A stretch of 64,000 nt of DNA from Mariaggregatimicrobium sp964498785 (GTDB lineage Bacteria > Zhuqueibacterota > Zhuqueibacteria > Thermofontimicrobiales > Thiofontviventaceae). Location: NCBI GenBank assembly GCA_964498785.1, contig CAZCJL010000024.1, positions 1 to 64,000 of the forward strand, in the 5' to 3' direction. The notes below the pieces were generated by a model. That model did not search any database and was not told where the DNA came from. It saw only the letters and a program-made list of their open reading frames with translations. The stretch's first letter is position 1. The number at the start of each line of letters is the position of its first letter. Positions 1 to 8,064 of this stretch are shown piece by piece. Made by a program: the position numbers and the translations under genes.

Positions 1-128
1 AATTTAAAGAGAATCCGAAAGCTTTGATGCACACCATCAATTATTGAATGGATACCAGAAAACGCCTTTAAGCGATTCAAACACAGGCAGTTAAACGTTT
101 CATAATACCAATATTCATAATTTCCAAA

Positions 129-761
129 TCAGTCCTTCTTTCTTAACCAGTAACCATTTTGCCATTTCCAGCCATTTCCGATCTTTATCCATTTCCCGTG
201 GGTATATTGAAATCCGGGACGCGTTTGGATCCATTGTCCGTGTTGCCATAAATATTTATTTTTGTTTTCATCCCAAAGCCAGGTTCCATTAATCCAGAAA
301 TAATTATCTCCGGGACGAACAGATTTTCTGGTATTAACATCGGTGCAGTCCGGAATTTTTGAGACAGTACCAGGAAGAATTTCCAATTCTGGTTTTTCAT
401 TTAAATGAAATGAGACTTTTCTCATCTTGGGATATCGAACAAAAACACTTCTTTCTTGTTCTGATTTTTTTATCCATTTTCCAGGAATCCAAATCCATCC
501 TCCCACGACCTGCCGCCAATGTCCGGGGATATATTTAAAATCTTTTCTCTTTTTCTCCCAGAAACCATTTTTCCAACTATACGCATTTTTGTCTTGCCCC
601 CATTTCCAATGAGGAGCAACCCAGAAGTAGGAATCTCCTGGCTTTTCAGGTTTTTTAACATTTATAAATGGTTTTTCCGGGCGGTGTTCCACAACCACCT
701 GGCAATATAAATACATATACCAAAATTGACATAAAAGCAGAAATGTCAAAATAAAGCGCAT
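129..761 (-). CDS. Secreted WxxGxW-repeat protein
   Basis: A 210-residue protein with an N-terminal hydrophobic signal segment (about residues 1-20) followed by repeated tryptophan-rich units such as YSWKNGFW, GWIWIPGKW, YLWQHGQW and WKWQNGYW. These are the repeats of the YXWXXGXW/BcpO-like family of small exported proteins, whose biochemical role is not established. The protein is basic and has no catalytic motif I can recognise. It stands alone on the minus strand with about 210 bases before the next gene upstream, so it is probably its own transcription unit. The family call rests on the repeats; the function is unknown. Confidence 0.7.
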   Translation of the reverse strand: MRFILTFLLLCQFWYMYLYCQVVVEHRPEKPFINVKKPEKPGDSYFWVAPHWKWGQDKNAYSWKNGFWEKKRKDFKYIPGHWRQVVGGWIWIPGKWIKKSEQERSVFVRYPKMRKVSFHLNEKPELEILPGTVSKIPDCTDVNTRKSVRPGDNYFWINGTWLWDENKNKYLWQHGQWIQTRPGFQYTHGKWIKIGNGWKWQNGYWLRKKD

Positions 762-974
762 TTTCCTGGTTCCTTATTTTGTGATAATTTACATCACTAT
801 TAGGTATCGGTGAAGTTGGATAATAAATTAAATTTGTGAGATATAATTTACGCGGAAGGCGTATTCACCATTGAAGGGAAATTTCCGAAATTTTACAATT
901 TCGGAAATTTTTGTGAGCCTGCTGACACACCCAAAATTTGCAGTATTTTGTTTACTTTTCAAACTGGCTTGTGG
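762..974. repeat. Intergenic region with a perfect 14-bp palindrome
   Basis: Bases 879-892 and 897-910 form a perfect 14-bp stem around a TTAC loop (ATTTCCGAAAT type arms). It lies just past the stop of the minus-strand gene 975-1463, where a terminator would be expected, but on that strand no T-run follows. Very similar hairpins at 21779-21811 and, degenerate, at 32907-32939 suggest a dispersed extragenic palindrome rather than a gene-specific terminator. Confidence 0.55.
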
Positions 975-1463
975 TTAAAAAGGTCTGTCACCATCAATTG
1001 GTGATCTGTCTGGCGCCGGAGGCGGCGGTATATCTGGTCTGTTTCCATTTCGAGGTCTGAAAGGCCCTTTGCCTGGTCTTCGCATGGGGCCGCCGCCTTT
1101 ACGAAATCGTTCGATGCGCTCCGTATGTTCTTTGATACGATTAAGTTGCTCTTCCGTCAATATCGGCTCCAGGTCTTTACGCAGCGCATCAATCGCCCGG
1201 GCAAATTGACTGCGTGATGTGGAATCGATTTCAGCCAATCGTTTTGCATGATCTTCAATAATGCGACGGATCGGCTCTCGTTGTGATTCTTCCGGTTCGA
1301 TGATCCGTTCAAAAATGCGCATAAAAAGATGGCTGTCCGGCGGTCGGTGAAAACGTTCCTTTATTTTCTCCTTAATAATCATGCGATCAATCTGGATTCC
1401 CAAACCAACGCCAATTGCCATAGTTATGATTAGTATAATCGCTGATTTAATTTTTACATTCAT
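975..1463 (-). CDS. Membrane-anchored Spy/CpxP-like periplasmic protein
   Basis: A 162-residue protein with one N-terminal membrane segment (about residues 8-26), a charged helical periplasmic part carrying an LTEEQ motif (about residue 103), and a Pro/Arg/Gly-rich tail. The LTxxQ motif and all-helical look resemble Spy/CpxP-type periplasmic chaperones or metal-stress sensors; this is a fold-level guess. It is the last gene of a tight operon with the anti-sigma (5-base gap) and ECF sigma genes, so it is probably an envelope-stress component that acts on, or is controlled by, that sigma system. Confidence 0.55.
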   Translation of the reverse strand: MNVKIKSAIILIITMAIGVGLGIQIDRMIIKEKIKERFHRPPDSHLFMRIFERIIEPEESQREPIRRIIEDHAKRLAEIDSTSRSQFARAIDALRKDLEPILTEEQLNRIKEHTERIERFRKGGGPMRRPGKGPFRPRNGNRPDIPPPPAPDRSPIDGDRPF

Positions 1464-1468
1464 AATTT

Positions 1469-1894
1469 CTACTCCAATTTTAGCGAAAGCGCCAGATCAA
1501 TGGCCTGCTCAAGAGTGACCTGGGGTTCGGCAAAAGCACTTTCCAGAGAGATTTCCCCACTTTTAATAATATTGTATGAAATCAATCCGAAAAACAGAAT
1601 AGCAGCTCCGATAACAACCGGCCGAAACAAACCTACCAGCGCATCAAAGAAAGCGTCCTCCCGACCACGTCCCTGTTTTTGCTCACGAATCCGCGACATT
1701 ACCTTTTCTGTAAAAAACGGATGAAATGCTTTTTCTCCTGATGTATGAACCAGCAAACGCATTTCTTCAATCCGCTCCTTCTCAGCGCGCAATTCTTCCG
1801 ATCGCGCCAGCGCCTGGTTCAACTGTGCGCTTTCATCAGATGTCAGCTCGGTATCAAAGGAGCGATAGAGCAGATTCAATATTTTTTTGTTCAT
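1469..1894 (-). CDS. Anti-sigma factor, single-pass membrane protein
   Basis: A 141-residue protein with an N-terminal helical cytoplasmic part (about residues 1-80), one membrane segment (about residues 90-112) and a short outer tail. Its ATG overlaps the sigma gene's stop by four bases (ATGA), the classic coupled sigma/anti-sigma arrangement. The usual zinc-binding HxxxCxxC of ZAS-domain anti-sigma factors is absent, so it would be a non-zinc variant. The assignment rests mainly on gene order, topology and the N-terminal part, which resembles anti-sigma proteins (TSDESAQLNQAL). Confidence 0.65.
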   Translation of the reverse strand: MNKKILNLLYRSFDTELTSDESAQLNQALARSEELRAEKERIEEMRLLVHTSGEKAFHPFFTEKVMSRIREQKQGRGREDAFFDALVGLFRPVVIGAAILFFGLISYNIIKSGEISLESAFAEPQVTLEQAIDLALSLKLE

Positions 1895-2436
1895 GTTAAC
1901 TCCCCTGCGTAAGGTGCCAATATTTTTTTAAGCTTTTTTTGAGCACGTGCAAGTCGGGACAAAACTGTTCCCGCCGGTAACTTAAGAATTTCCGCAGTTT
2001 CATTGGTGGAATACCCATCAATTAACCTGAGAACGATGACGGATCGAAAACCCGGCGATAATTTTTGAATCGCCTGGCGGACAATTTTCTTCTGATCCAT
2101 TTGTTCACCTGTGTTCTCGTTTAAATATCCATAATCAGCATCATTGCTTTCTTCCAGAAATAATAATTTCCGTCGCTTCCGACGTTTTAATTCATTTAGC
2201 GACAGATTAATCGCAATCCGTGTGATGTAAGTTCCAACAGTCGATTCTCCCCGGAATTTATCTAACGAATCGTGAAACCGAATAAACGTTTCCTGACCGA
2301 CATCCTCTGCTTCAGGACTTTTTCCAAGCATCCCGATAACAGTCGCTGCAACACGTGATTCATAGCGTTTCACTAATGTTCTGAATGCATATTCATCTCC
2401 TGCCTGATATGCTTTTATCAGCTCTGCGTCGGTCAA
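1891..2436 (-). CDS. ECF-family RNA polymerase sigma factor
   Basis: A 181-residue sigma-70 family factor of the extracytoplasmic-function group. Region 2 covers about residues 8-75 (GDEYAFRTLVKRYE, then EAEDVGQETFIRF) and region 4 about residues 115-175 (a helix-turn-helix with GYSTNETAEILKLPAGTVLSRL). It directs RNA polymerase to a stress regulon and should be held inactive by the membrane protein encoded immediately downstream. It is first in the three-gene operon reaching down to 975. I could not pick out an autoregulatory promoter with confidence. Confidence 0.9.
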   Translation of the reverse strand: MTDAELIKAYQAGDEYAFRTLVKRYESRVAATVIGMLGKSPEAEDVGQETFIRFHDSLDKFRGESTVGTYITRIAINLSLNELKRRKRRKLLFLEESNDADYGYLNENTGEQMDQKKIVRQAIQKLSPGFRSVIVLRLIDGYSTNETAEILKLPAGTVLSRLARAQKKLKKILAPYAGELT

Positions 2437-3013
2437 TTTTGAATTCCCCTATTTTCGATAATCTATTTTATAAATATAAATAAATCAATTAGCATCCGCA
2501 ACATTATTTTTTTCTGTATGCATTAATTTGACAATATTTGTGGGATTTTTATTCCAATTAAAACAGGTGTGTAAAATACGAAATTTTCGTACCCATGCCA
2601 GTCACAAGATTGAGTTAAAGGAGCACCACATTTTATAATGGTATACTCCAAAAAAGCGTTTGGCTATTAGCTTTTAGCGTTTGGCTTTTAATTTATTAAG
2701 ATTTATTTGTTTATAATATTTCACCAGTTGGGTGATGTACAATAATCATTCAAACTAATTAGTGCGTGAACGAAAACAACGGCAATGTCATTCTGAACGA
2801 TCCCGCTTTGCGGGAGAGTGCAGAATCTCATACCACGAAACTCTGCAAAGACAAACGCTTAGTGGTTTGATCCGCTTAAGCTGTTGCCAATCAGTGTTGT
2901 TTCAACAGGAATCCAGATGGAACTGTTTCCCTTCTGGTTTTCCCGAATGATATATCGTTTTTCATTTTCACTAATGAGATCCCCATCCGCCGGCGATACA
3001 CCGGAATTGAACA
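2437..3013. repeat. Gene-poor region with dispersed repeats and a barrel-gene remnant
   Basis: There is no intact gene here. Around 2658-2690 the words GCGTTTGGCT and TTAGC recur. At about 2788-2850 lies a segment of the form TGTCATTCTGA...AGAATCTCATACCAC, whose last part recurs at about 32966-32981; it looks like a common dispersed intergenic repeat. On the minus strand, about 3000 down to 2870 reads open in a different frame from the truncated barrel gene 3014-3325 and may be its frameshifted continuation. Confidence 0.45.
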
Positions 3014-3325
3014 TCAAAAAGAGATGCGCGATTTCTTTTTGCGGAACCCGAGCAGCAACGGAATGATGGTCGAGGTTTCCGTATCGCTCACGATATAATT
3101 GCTCTGCTCCGTATGAACGCCGGCAAGGGCGCCGAAATTTACTCCCAGAAACCAGTTTTGCTTCAGCCGCGAGAAAAAAGTAAGCCAGGTTCCGATTCCG
3201 GTTGAGCGGGTCATCCCCTGTGCTGCCAGCTCATTGCCAGGCAGAATCAATAAAAATCCGGAGATGATCAATGTTAATAAATATTTTTTCATCGCTATTT
3301 TCAATTCGTATTCTGAAAAATTCAT
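3014..3325 (-). pseudogene. Truncated outer-membrane protein gene, probable frameshift
   Basis: A 103-residue ORF with a signal peptide (after an internal Met, MKKYLLTLIISGFLLILP) and the beginning of a beta-barrel-like mature protein; it stops after FRKKKSRISF. This is much shorter than small outer-membrane barrels (usually 160 residues or more). After the stop the minus strand stays open in another frame for about 45 codons (down to about 2870), which suggests a frameshift in a formerly longer gene. Its internal Met 11 may be the true start. The intact barrel gene at 3624-4262 shares its organisation (signal peptide, then LLIG/LLLGF-type strands). Function is lost or unknown. Confidence 0.5.
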
Positions 3326-3623
3326 TTAACGCAAAGACATTATTTATATTTGGGCTTTTAGAGAACTATCAAAAATCCACATAAATTGAATACGCGTTTA
3401 CGAATGAATTGCCTTCAGGTCTGTCCGAAAATTCAAATATTTTTTCTGCTAAAAAACAACGGGAGTGAAGAATAACGCCTGATTTCAATTTTACAAAATC
3501 TGGTGAGATAAACACGATTTTTCACCACCCGTGCATCCATCAATTCTAAAAAACCCATTTAACTGACCAATACTCCAATTTATTATCCAGGCGCAGGAAT
3601 GTTTCAATTGATTGCTCCATGCT
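3326..3623. other. Intergenic region, nothing recognised
   Basis: About 300 AT-rich bases between two minus-strand outer-membrane protein genes. I see no convincing ORF, structured RNA or strong terminator. Confidence 0.4.
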
Positions 3624-4262
3624 TTATTTGATAAAGCGTCCCCACATGAATTGCAGCCCAATACCATACTCAGGCCCGCTGTGCTCGTGATTGACGTTAA
3701 AACTAATGAAGTGATATTTCAGATCAAAATTAATCGCGGCCCAGTTGGTTAACATAAAATTAAAGCCTCCGCCGAGATAACCGCCGCGATTCGATTCGGT
3801 TTTTAACGTGACTTCTTCTTCGAAAAAATCCTCACGAGCGATGACATGTGTTATCCAGTACGGGCCGGCGCCGAATGCGATATACGGTTGAAATCCACTG
3901 GGATTCTGATGATGCAGCAGATTGTATTTTAAACCGATCAGCAGCGGCGTAATGGCTTCGGCTTCCATGGATTCACCGTACCAGTTTTCTGTCTCCTGCT
4001 CCACTTTTCCAACGGTTCCGAAACTCAATTCAACAAATGTATTATCATCGATCCGGGAAAACAGGTACAGGCAGCCGCCAGCTCCCCCTGCGTTTACATG
4101 TGTTTCTCTTCCATAATCGATGACCCTGATTTCAGACACGGTATTAGAAAAATTCATGTAAGTGGCTCGTACACCAATGCCGACATATCGAACAGGTTCA
4201 TCAGAATATGATGCACCGACCAGAAATAAACTTAATGCAATCACATTTAATATAGTTCTCAT
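3624..4262 (-). CDS. Outer-membrane beta-barrel protein
   Basis: A 212-residue protein with a signal peptide (residues 1-20, ending near ASYS) and a mature part of alternating hydrophobic and aromatic strands (ATYMNFSN, PLLIGLKYNLL, PYIAFGAGPYW, FNFMLTNWAAINFDLKYHF) ending in a barrel-like strand. This is typical of small OmpW/OmpA-barrel-like porins (outer-membrane beta-barrel domain families). The start is supported by GAGGAG about 7 bases upstream. It stands alone, upstream of a decayed relative (3014-3325). The transport or structural role cannot be read from sequence. Confidence 0.65.
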   Translation of the reverse strand: MRTILNVIALSLFLVGASYSDEPVRYVGIGVRATYMNFSNTVSEIRVIDYGRETHVNAGGAGGCLYLFSRIDDNTFVELSFGTVGKVEQETENWYGESMEAEAITPLLIGLKYNLLHHQNPSGFQPYIAFGAGPYWITHVIAREDFFEEEVTLKTESNRGGYLGGGFNFMLTNWAAINFDLKYHFISFNVNHEHSGPEYGIGLQFMWGRFIK

Positions 4263-4486
4263 TTTTGTTCTCCTCTGTTTTGCGTGATTGGTTAAAAATC
4301 ACACTTCACACAGGCAATGAGAATGCCATATTTTTTATACTGCTATATCTCTATTATTATTAGTTCTCTAAAACGATACGTTATTTACATATTGAATGCG
4401 GGAATTATCTTTAATGCCGGAATTTTCCGCATTAATAATTAACTACTGAACCTCAAAGATCACAGAGAAAAACTTACACTCACTTT

Positions 4487-7072
4487 TCAATTTTGAGCGA
4501 GATATTCGAAAATTCGCTGAAGATACGGATGGTATTTTTTCGGAAGTCCTTTAAACCGCGAAGCTAAATTAGTAATACTCTCTTCTGTGATATCTTCTTC
4601 ATCCGGATCAATTTTTTTGAGGTTGTCCAGATATTCATTGATTTTTGATTTCACCCGTTTGATAATTTCTTCATCGCTAGTGGCTGCAATGGTGCAAGCC
4701 GCTTTATCGATATCAAAATCTTCTTCGACCAAATATTCAAAACAGATGCCACGAAAATGCTCAGTAATCGTACCACGGTCGCGATTTCCCAGTGTTCTGG
4801 CTGTGCGCGAAATCGCTGATCTGGAAAATTTAAGTGCTCGTAATTCTTCCAACACTTGTGTTTCGAACGATTTATATGCGCGTTCAGATTTTCGTTCTGA
4901 CAGTTCATCTGGTAAATCACTTTCACGAATTATATCCCGGTTCTCGCTGCTGGCTAAAATAGCTGCACGACGCACCACATTCTCCAATTCCCGAACGTTC
5001 CCACTCCAATGATATGTTTTCAGCACAGCCATCGCCTGCCCCGAAAATGCGGAGACTGTTTTATAATTATGCTTTTTAAGAAAATGAACTGCTAATAACG
5101 GAATATCTTCAACCCGCTCCCGAAGTGGCGGGATGGTTATCGGAAATCCATTCAGGCGATAAAAAAGATCAGCGCGGAAATTCTCTTTTGCCATTTCTTT
5201 ACTTAAATTTTTATTCGTTGCCGCGATAATTCGAATATCAACCTGAATTGTTTGTTCTCCGCCGAGCCGCTCAAAACACCGTTCCTGCAACACTCGCAGA
5301 AGCTTTGCCTGAAATGCATGCGAGGTTTCCGAAATTTCATCCAGAAATATTGTACCGTGGTCTGCTAATTCAAATCGGCCACGACGACGGGATTGAGCGC
5401 CGGAGAAACTTCCTTTTTCATGGCCAAAAAGCTCACTCTCCAGCAACGTTTCAGGCAATGCACCACAGTTAATAGCAATAAATGGAGCGCCATATCTGAC
5501 GCTGCTATTATGAATCACACGGGCAATCATTTCCTTTCCGGTTCCTGTCTCGCCCATAATCAATACCGGAATGTCATCCTTACTGACCTTTGTTACTAAA
5601 TTTAAAACTTCGTCCATGGAACTCGTTTTCGCATGAACTATTTCCGTGAACTCTGAAATTCGTTCATCTTCTTCCGCGGCAGACGTCATATACGATTGCA
5701 GATCTTTCAATTCTTTTTCGAGTTGTAAAATGGATTGCCGCCGCTTTTCTGCTAATTGTTCCAACTCGTCTGTAACATCTGATTCCTGTTTCAACTGTTG
5801 CTGCATTTCGCGAGAACGCTGCTTTGCTTCGTTTAGCTGAGCTTCTTTCATTGCAATTTGATCTTCAAGAAGTTGACGCATCGTGTCTGTCTCGGTTCTG
5901 TGCAGAATCGTTTTGAACATTCCAAATACAATCGATGCAACAATGAAAGAAATAAATGGATAAGCCAACGGCAAGATAAGATTAAAATGAATAAACAGGA
6001 TCATTGCGATAAGCCCGAATGCGAATATCAAAAACAAACAGTATGTTATAACAACAAATATTTTTTTTACCTTAAAAATGAACATCACCATGAAAACAAC
6101 AAGCGCAATGGACAACCATTCGCTGAAAATCGGGAGGTCTCTTAAATAATTATGCTGGATAATATTTTCTGCGATAGTTGCATGAATGAACGATGCGGGT
6201 AATAATTGCGTAAAGGGCGTTGCGCGCAGATTTGCAACTCCGGGCGCAGTTACAGAAATCAATACAAGCTTATCTTTAAAATTAATCGTATGAATGGATT
6301 GTTCGTAATATTTCAATAAATCCACCAATCCGATTGTATTCACTTTCGTCGCAGCCCCAAAATGGTTTAATCGAATTTGGCCATTATCATTGAGTAAAAT
6401 ACTTATTTTTTTGTTTGATGAATCTTTTAAAAGAATTTTATTATGCTGATACGTGCCAGCACGTTCGTATCCGAGAAATAACCGAGCTAATTCAAATCCA
6501 TACGAATAGTAAACAGAATCACCCTGCGCAATTATAATCGGGACTTTGCGCATATTCGAATGTTGCCCCAAATTACTAAAACCAAACGCCGCGGCATTGT
6601 CCGCAAATATTTTGTACGGTAACGATAAATTATCACCTTTCATGATAATTTTACCTGCCCGTCGTTCTGTTGTTGCAAAAGTGAAAGGTAAACAGACATT
6701 CTCGCCTGCTTTTATGAACTCTGCAAATAATTGATCATATTCTGGATAATGCGCATCCTGACGTTCAAAAAACACATCAATTCCAATTGTGCGTGCGCCC
6801 AATGAGTTGAGGATATGGATGATATATCCGTAATAATCTCGCGTGACAGGCCAGCCTTTTAGCGCCTCAATATCATCGGGGCCAATGTACACGATAATGA
6901 TCTGGTCGGACAGATGGCGCTGACCGCGAATTTTGAATTGCAGATCAATAAAGGCATTATTGAGCGTTTCGTTAAAATTCGTTGAGAGTGAGGAGAGAAT
7001 TCCAAATACAATAATAATTAAAACCGCAATGACCACTCCGCCTTTAACAGATTCAGTGAGATGAACTTTCAT
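4487..7072 (-). CDS. CHASE2-domain sigma-54-dependent transcriptional activator
   Basis: An 861-residue one-component regulator. Order: membrane segment (about 12-32); extracytoplasmic CHASE2 sensor (about 40-310); three membrane segments (about 318-387); a coiled coil (about 395-465); an AAA+ sigma-54 interaction domain with Walker A GETGTGKE (507-514), GSFSGA (554-559) in the place of GAFTGA, and Walker B GTIFLDEI (573-580). The roughly 130-residue C-terminus is not a plain Fis helix-turn-helix; it contains a helical ISRTARTLGNRDRGT segment that may bind DNA. It should sense an external signal and activate sigma-54 promoters directly, without a histidine kinase. It is transcribed alone from a strong promoter at 7120-7148. 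The target genes are not identifiable here. Confidence 0.88.
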   Translation of the reverse strand: MKVHLTESVKGGVVIAVLIIIVFGILSSLSTNFNETLNNAFIDLQFKIRGQRHLSDQIIIVYIGPDDIEALKGWPVTRDYYGYIIHILNSLGARTIGIDVFFERQDAHYPEYDQLFAEFIKAGENVCLPFTFATTERRAGKIIMKGDNLSLPYKIFADNAAAFGFSNLGQHSNMRKVPIIIAQGDSVYYSYGFELARLFLGYERAGTYQHNKILLKDSSNKKISILLNDNGQIRLNHFGAATKVNTIGLVDLLKYYEQSIHTINFKDKLVLISVTAPGVANLRATPFTQLLPASFIHATIAENIIQHNYLRDLPIFSEWLSIALVVFMVMFIFKVKKIFVVITYCLFLIFAFGLIAMILFIHFNLILPLAYPFISFIVASIVFGMFKTILHRTETDTMRQLLEDQIAMKEAQLNEAKQRSREMQQQLKQESDVTDELEQLAEKRRQSILQLEKELKDLQSYMTSAAEEDERISEFTEIVHAKTSSMDEVLNLVTKVSKDDIPVLIMGETGTGKEMIARVIHNSSVRYGAPFIAINCGALPETLLESELFGHEKGSFSGAQSRRRGRFELADHGTIFLDEISETSHAFQAKLLRVLQERCFERLGGEQTIQVDIRIIAATNKNLSKEMAKENFRADLFYRLNGFPITIPPLRERVEDIPLLAVHFLKKHNYKTVSAFSGQAMAVLKTYHWSGNVRELENVVRRAAILASSENRDIIRESDLPDELSERKSERAYKSFETQVLEELRALKFSRSAISRTARTLGNRDRGTITEHFRGICFEYLVEEDFDIDKAACTIAATSDEEIIKRVKSKINEYLDNLKKIDPDEEDITEESITNLASRFKGLPKKYHPYLQRIFEYLAQN

Positions 7073-7119
7073 TACATGCGCTTTTTATAATATTTATCGA
7101 AAAAATATTTAATTAACTT

Positions 7120-7148
7120 AATATAAAATAGATATAAGAAAATGTCAA
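7120..7148 (-). promoter_or_regulatory. Sigma-70-type promoter of the CHASE2 regulator
   Basis: Read on the minus strand, TTGACA (7148-7143) is followed by exactly 17 bases and TATATT (7125-7120), about 47 bases before the ATG at 7072. The same hexamers and spacing occur at 10548-10576 and 35777-35805. Confidence 0.7.
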
Positions 7149-7229
7149 TAAAAAATTTTGAGAAATCATCCCCCTGTGAATCCTTTTTCCGGGGTATACA
7201 TCTAAATAAACGTATCATTCAAATAATGA

Positions 7230-7425
7230 TTAAGACTTTTTAACCTGCATTATTTACAAAACGCGCCACAGAAGCACAGAGGTCACAAAGAAACAACAAC
7301 TTGTGTGCATATTGCTTTTTAACCTGAGTTAAGAAAAATATGAGTTGCTATTGTTTGAGTAACGTTTTGAAAATAATAACTCTGTGTACTCTGAGCCTCT
7401 GTAATTATGATTTTTTCAGGTTAAA
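7230..7425. repeat. Inverted-repeat (MITE-like) insertion element
   Basis: The left end (TTTTTAACCTGC, then CACAGAAGCACAGAGGTCACAAAG) is mirrored at the right end (CTCTGTGTACTCTGAGCCTCTG, then TTTTTTCAGGTTAA) as an imperfect inverted repeat about 190 bases long. It has no coding capacity. It directly abuts the surviving 3' part of a thioredoxin gene, so it probably interrupted that gene or replaced its 5' half. Confidence 0.5.
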
Positions 7426-7623
7426 AAAAAAGAATTTTCCGGGAAAATAAAAGTCGGTAAATTAGATACTGACAAAAATCAACTTACTGCAATGCAATAC
7501 GGAATATCCGGAATTCCGACATTATTGATATTCCGAAACGGCGAAATTGTCGACCGTATAATTGGCGCAGTTCCAAAACATAATATCACACAAAAATTGA
7601 ACTATTACTTAATTGCGAATTAA
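7411..7623 (+). pseudogene. Thioredoxin gene remnant (C-terminal half)
   Basis: The open frame encodes about 70 residues that match the C-terminal half of thioredoxin: KVGKLDTDKNQLTAMQYGI, the cis-proline motif GIPTLLIF, then RNGEIVDRIIGAVP and a last helix. The N-terminal half with the CGPC active site is missing: an in-frame TGA at 7408-7410 and the inverted-repeat element lie immediately upstream, and there is no start codon with a ribosome site. It is therefore a broken gene. It ends 20 bases before the DUF1858-type gene, so the two were probably once one redox operon. Confidence 0.75.
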
Positions 7624-7643
7624 TAAACATCGCGGAGCCAATA

Positions 7644-7886
7644 ATGATTACAGCAAAAACCAGCATTTCTGAAATCGTATATAATTACCCGTATTTGGTC
7701 GAAATTCTTCATCATCATGGATTATACTGCTTTTCCTGAGGCGGACGCCCGGCATGGGGCTCGCTTGAGTTACAAGCGCGATTAAGAGGAATTTCAAATA
7801 TTGATGATTTGCTCGACGAATTGAATGAGATTATTAACGATAAGGAGCAAAATCAGAAAGGTGGTAATTTAAAGGTGACGATTTAG
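7644..7886 (+). CDS. Candidate selenoprotein: DUF1858-type redox protein with CxxU
   Basis: The reading frame from ATG 7644 (GGAG six bases upstream) to TAG 7884 is interrupted once, by TGA at 7737-7739. Reading that TGA as selenocysteine gives an 80-residue protein: N-terminal ITAKTSISEIVYNYP, then HHHGLYC-F-S-U-GG (Cys29, Sec32), then GISNIDDLLDELNEI. This is the order of DUF1858 / hybrid-cluster-associated redox-disulfide domains, which normally carry CxxC exactly where CxxU falls. The frame after the TGA stays open and family-like for 48 codons. A hairpin at 7762-7778 begins its apical loop 28 bases after the TGA, in the range of bacterial SECIS elements. A nonsense mutation remains possible because the preceding thioredoxin gene is broken. 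Role: probably thiol/selenol redox chemistry, partner unknown. Confidence 0.65.
7762..7778 (+). promoter_or_regulatory. SECIS-like hairpin downstream of in-frame UGA
   Basis: CGCTTG (7762-7767), loop AGTTA (7768-7772) and CAAGCG (7773-7778) form a perfect 6-bp stem. The apical loop has G at its second position followed by T, and it starts 28 bases after the TGA. That fits the loose consensus for bacterial SECIS elements (short GC stem, small loop with an early G, about 16-37 bases from the UGA). A competing hairpin (GCCC 7748-7751 with GGGC 7757-7760) lies closer to the TGA. Confidence 0.55.
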
Positions 7887-7905
7887 TTGAACCTACTGAC
7901 CTCGC

Positions 7906-7937
7906 ACCCCTTCGAAATAGTTGAAGGGGTTTTTTTT
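7906..7937 (+). terminator. Rho-independent terminator after the DUF1858 gene
   Basis: ACCCCTTC (7906-7913) pairs with GAAGGGGT (7923-7930) around a 9-base loop, followed by a run of eight Ts. It lies 20 bases after the TAG at 7884, which shows that transcription is meant to run through the whole frame past the internal TGA. Confidence 0.85.
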
Positions 7938-8064
7938 ATTTTGAATCGGTTTTAATCAAACCCGCTCTCTCTAATCAAAAAATCAGGAAAAATTTTACTT
8001 GATTATTTGCTAATTGTTGCTATTTTATGACATACCGTTAACCAAAGCTGGCGCAGATTCAAAT

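Noticed and set aside
2762..2950. 62-codon plus-strand ORF
   Set aside because: Lies over a dispersed intergenic repeat and a barrel-gene remnant; composition and lack of a ribosome site argue against a gene.
4587..5012. 141-codon plus-strand ORF
   Set aside because: Antisense shadow of the sigma-54 activator's C-terminal region; Ser/Arg-rich product typical of a reverse-frame artefact.
7411..7623. Thioredoxin as an intact short gene
   Set aside because: No start codon in frame, a stop at 7408-7410, and the CGPC active site is missing.
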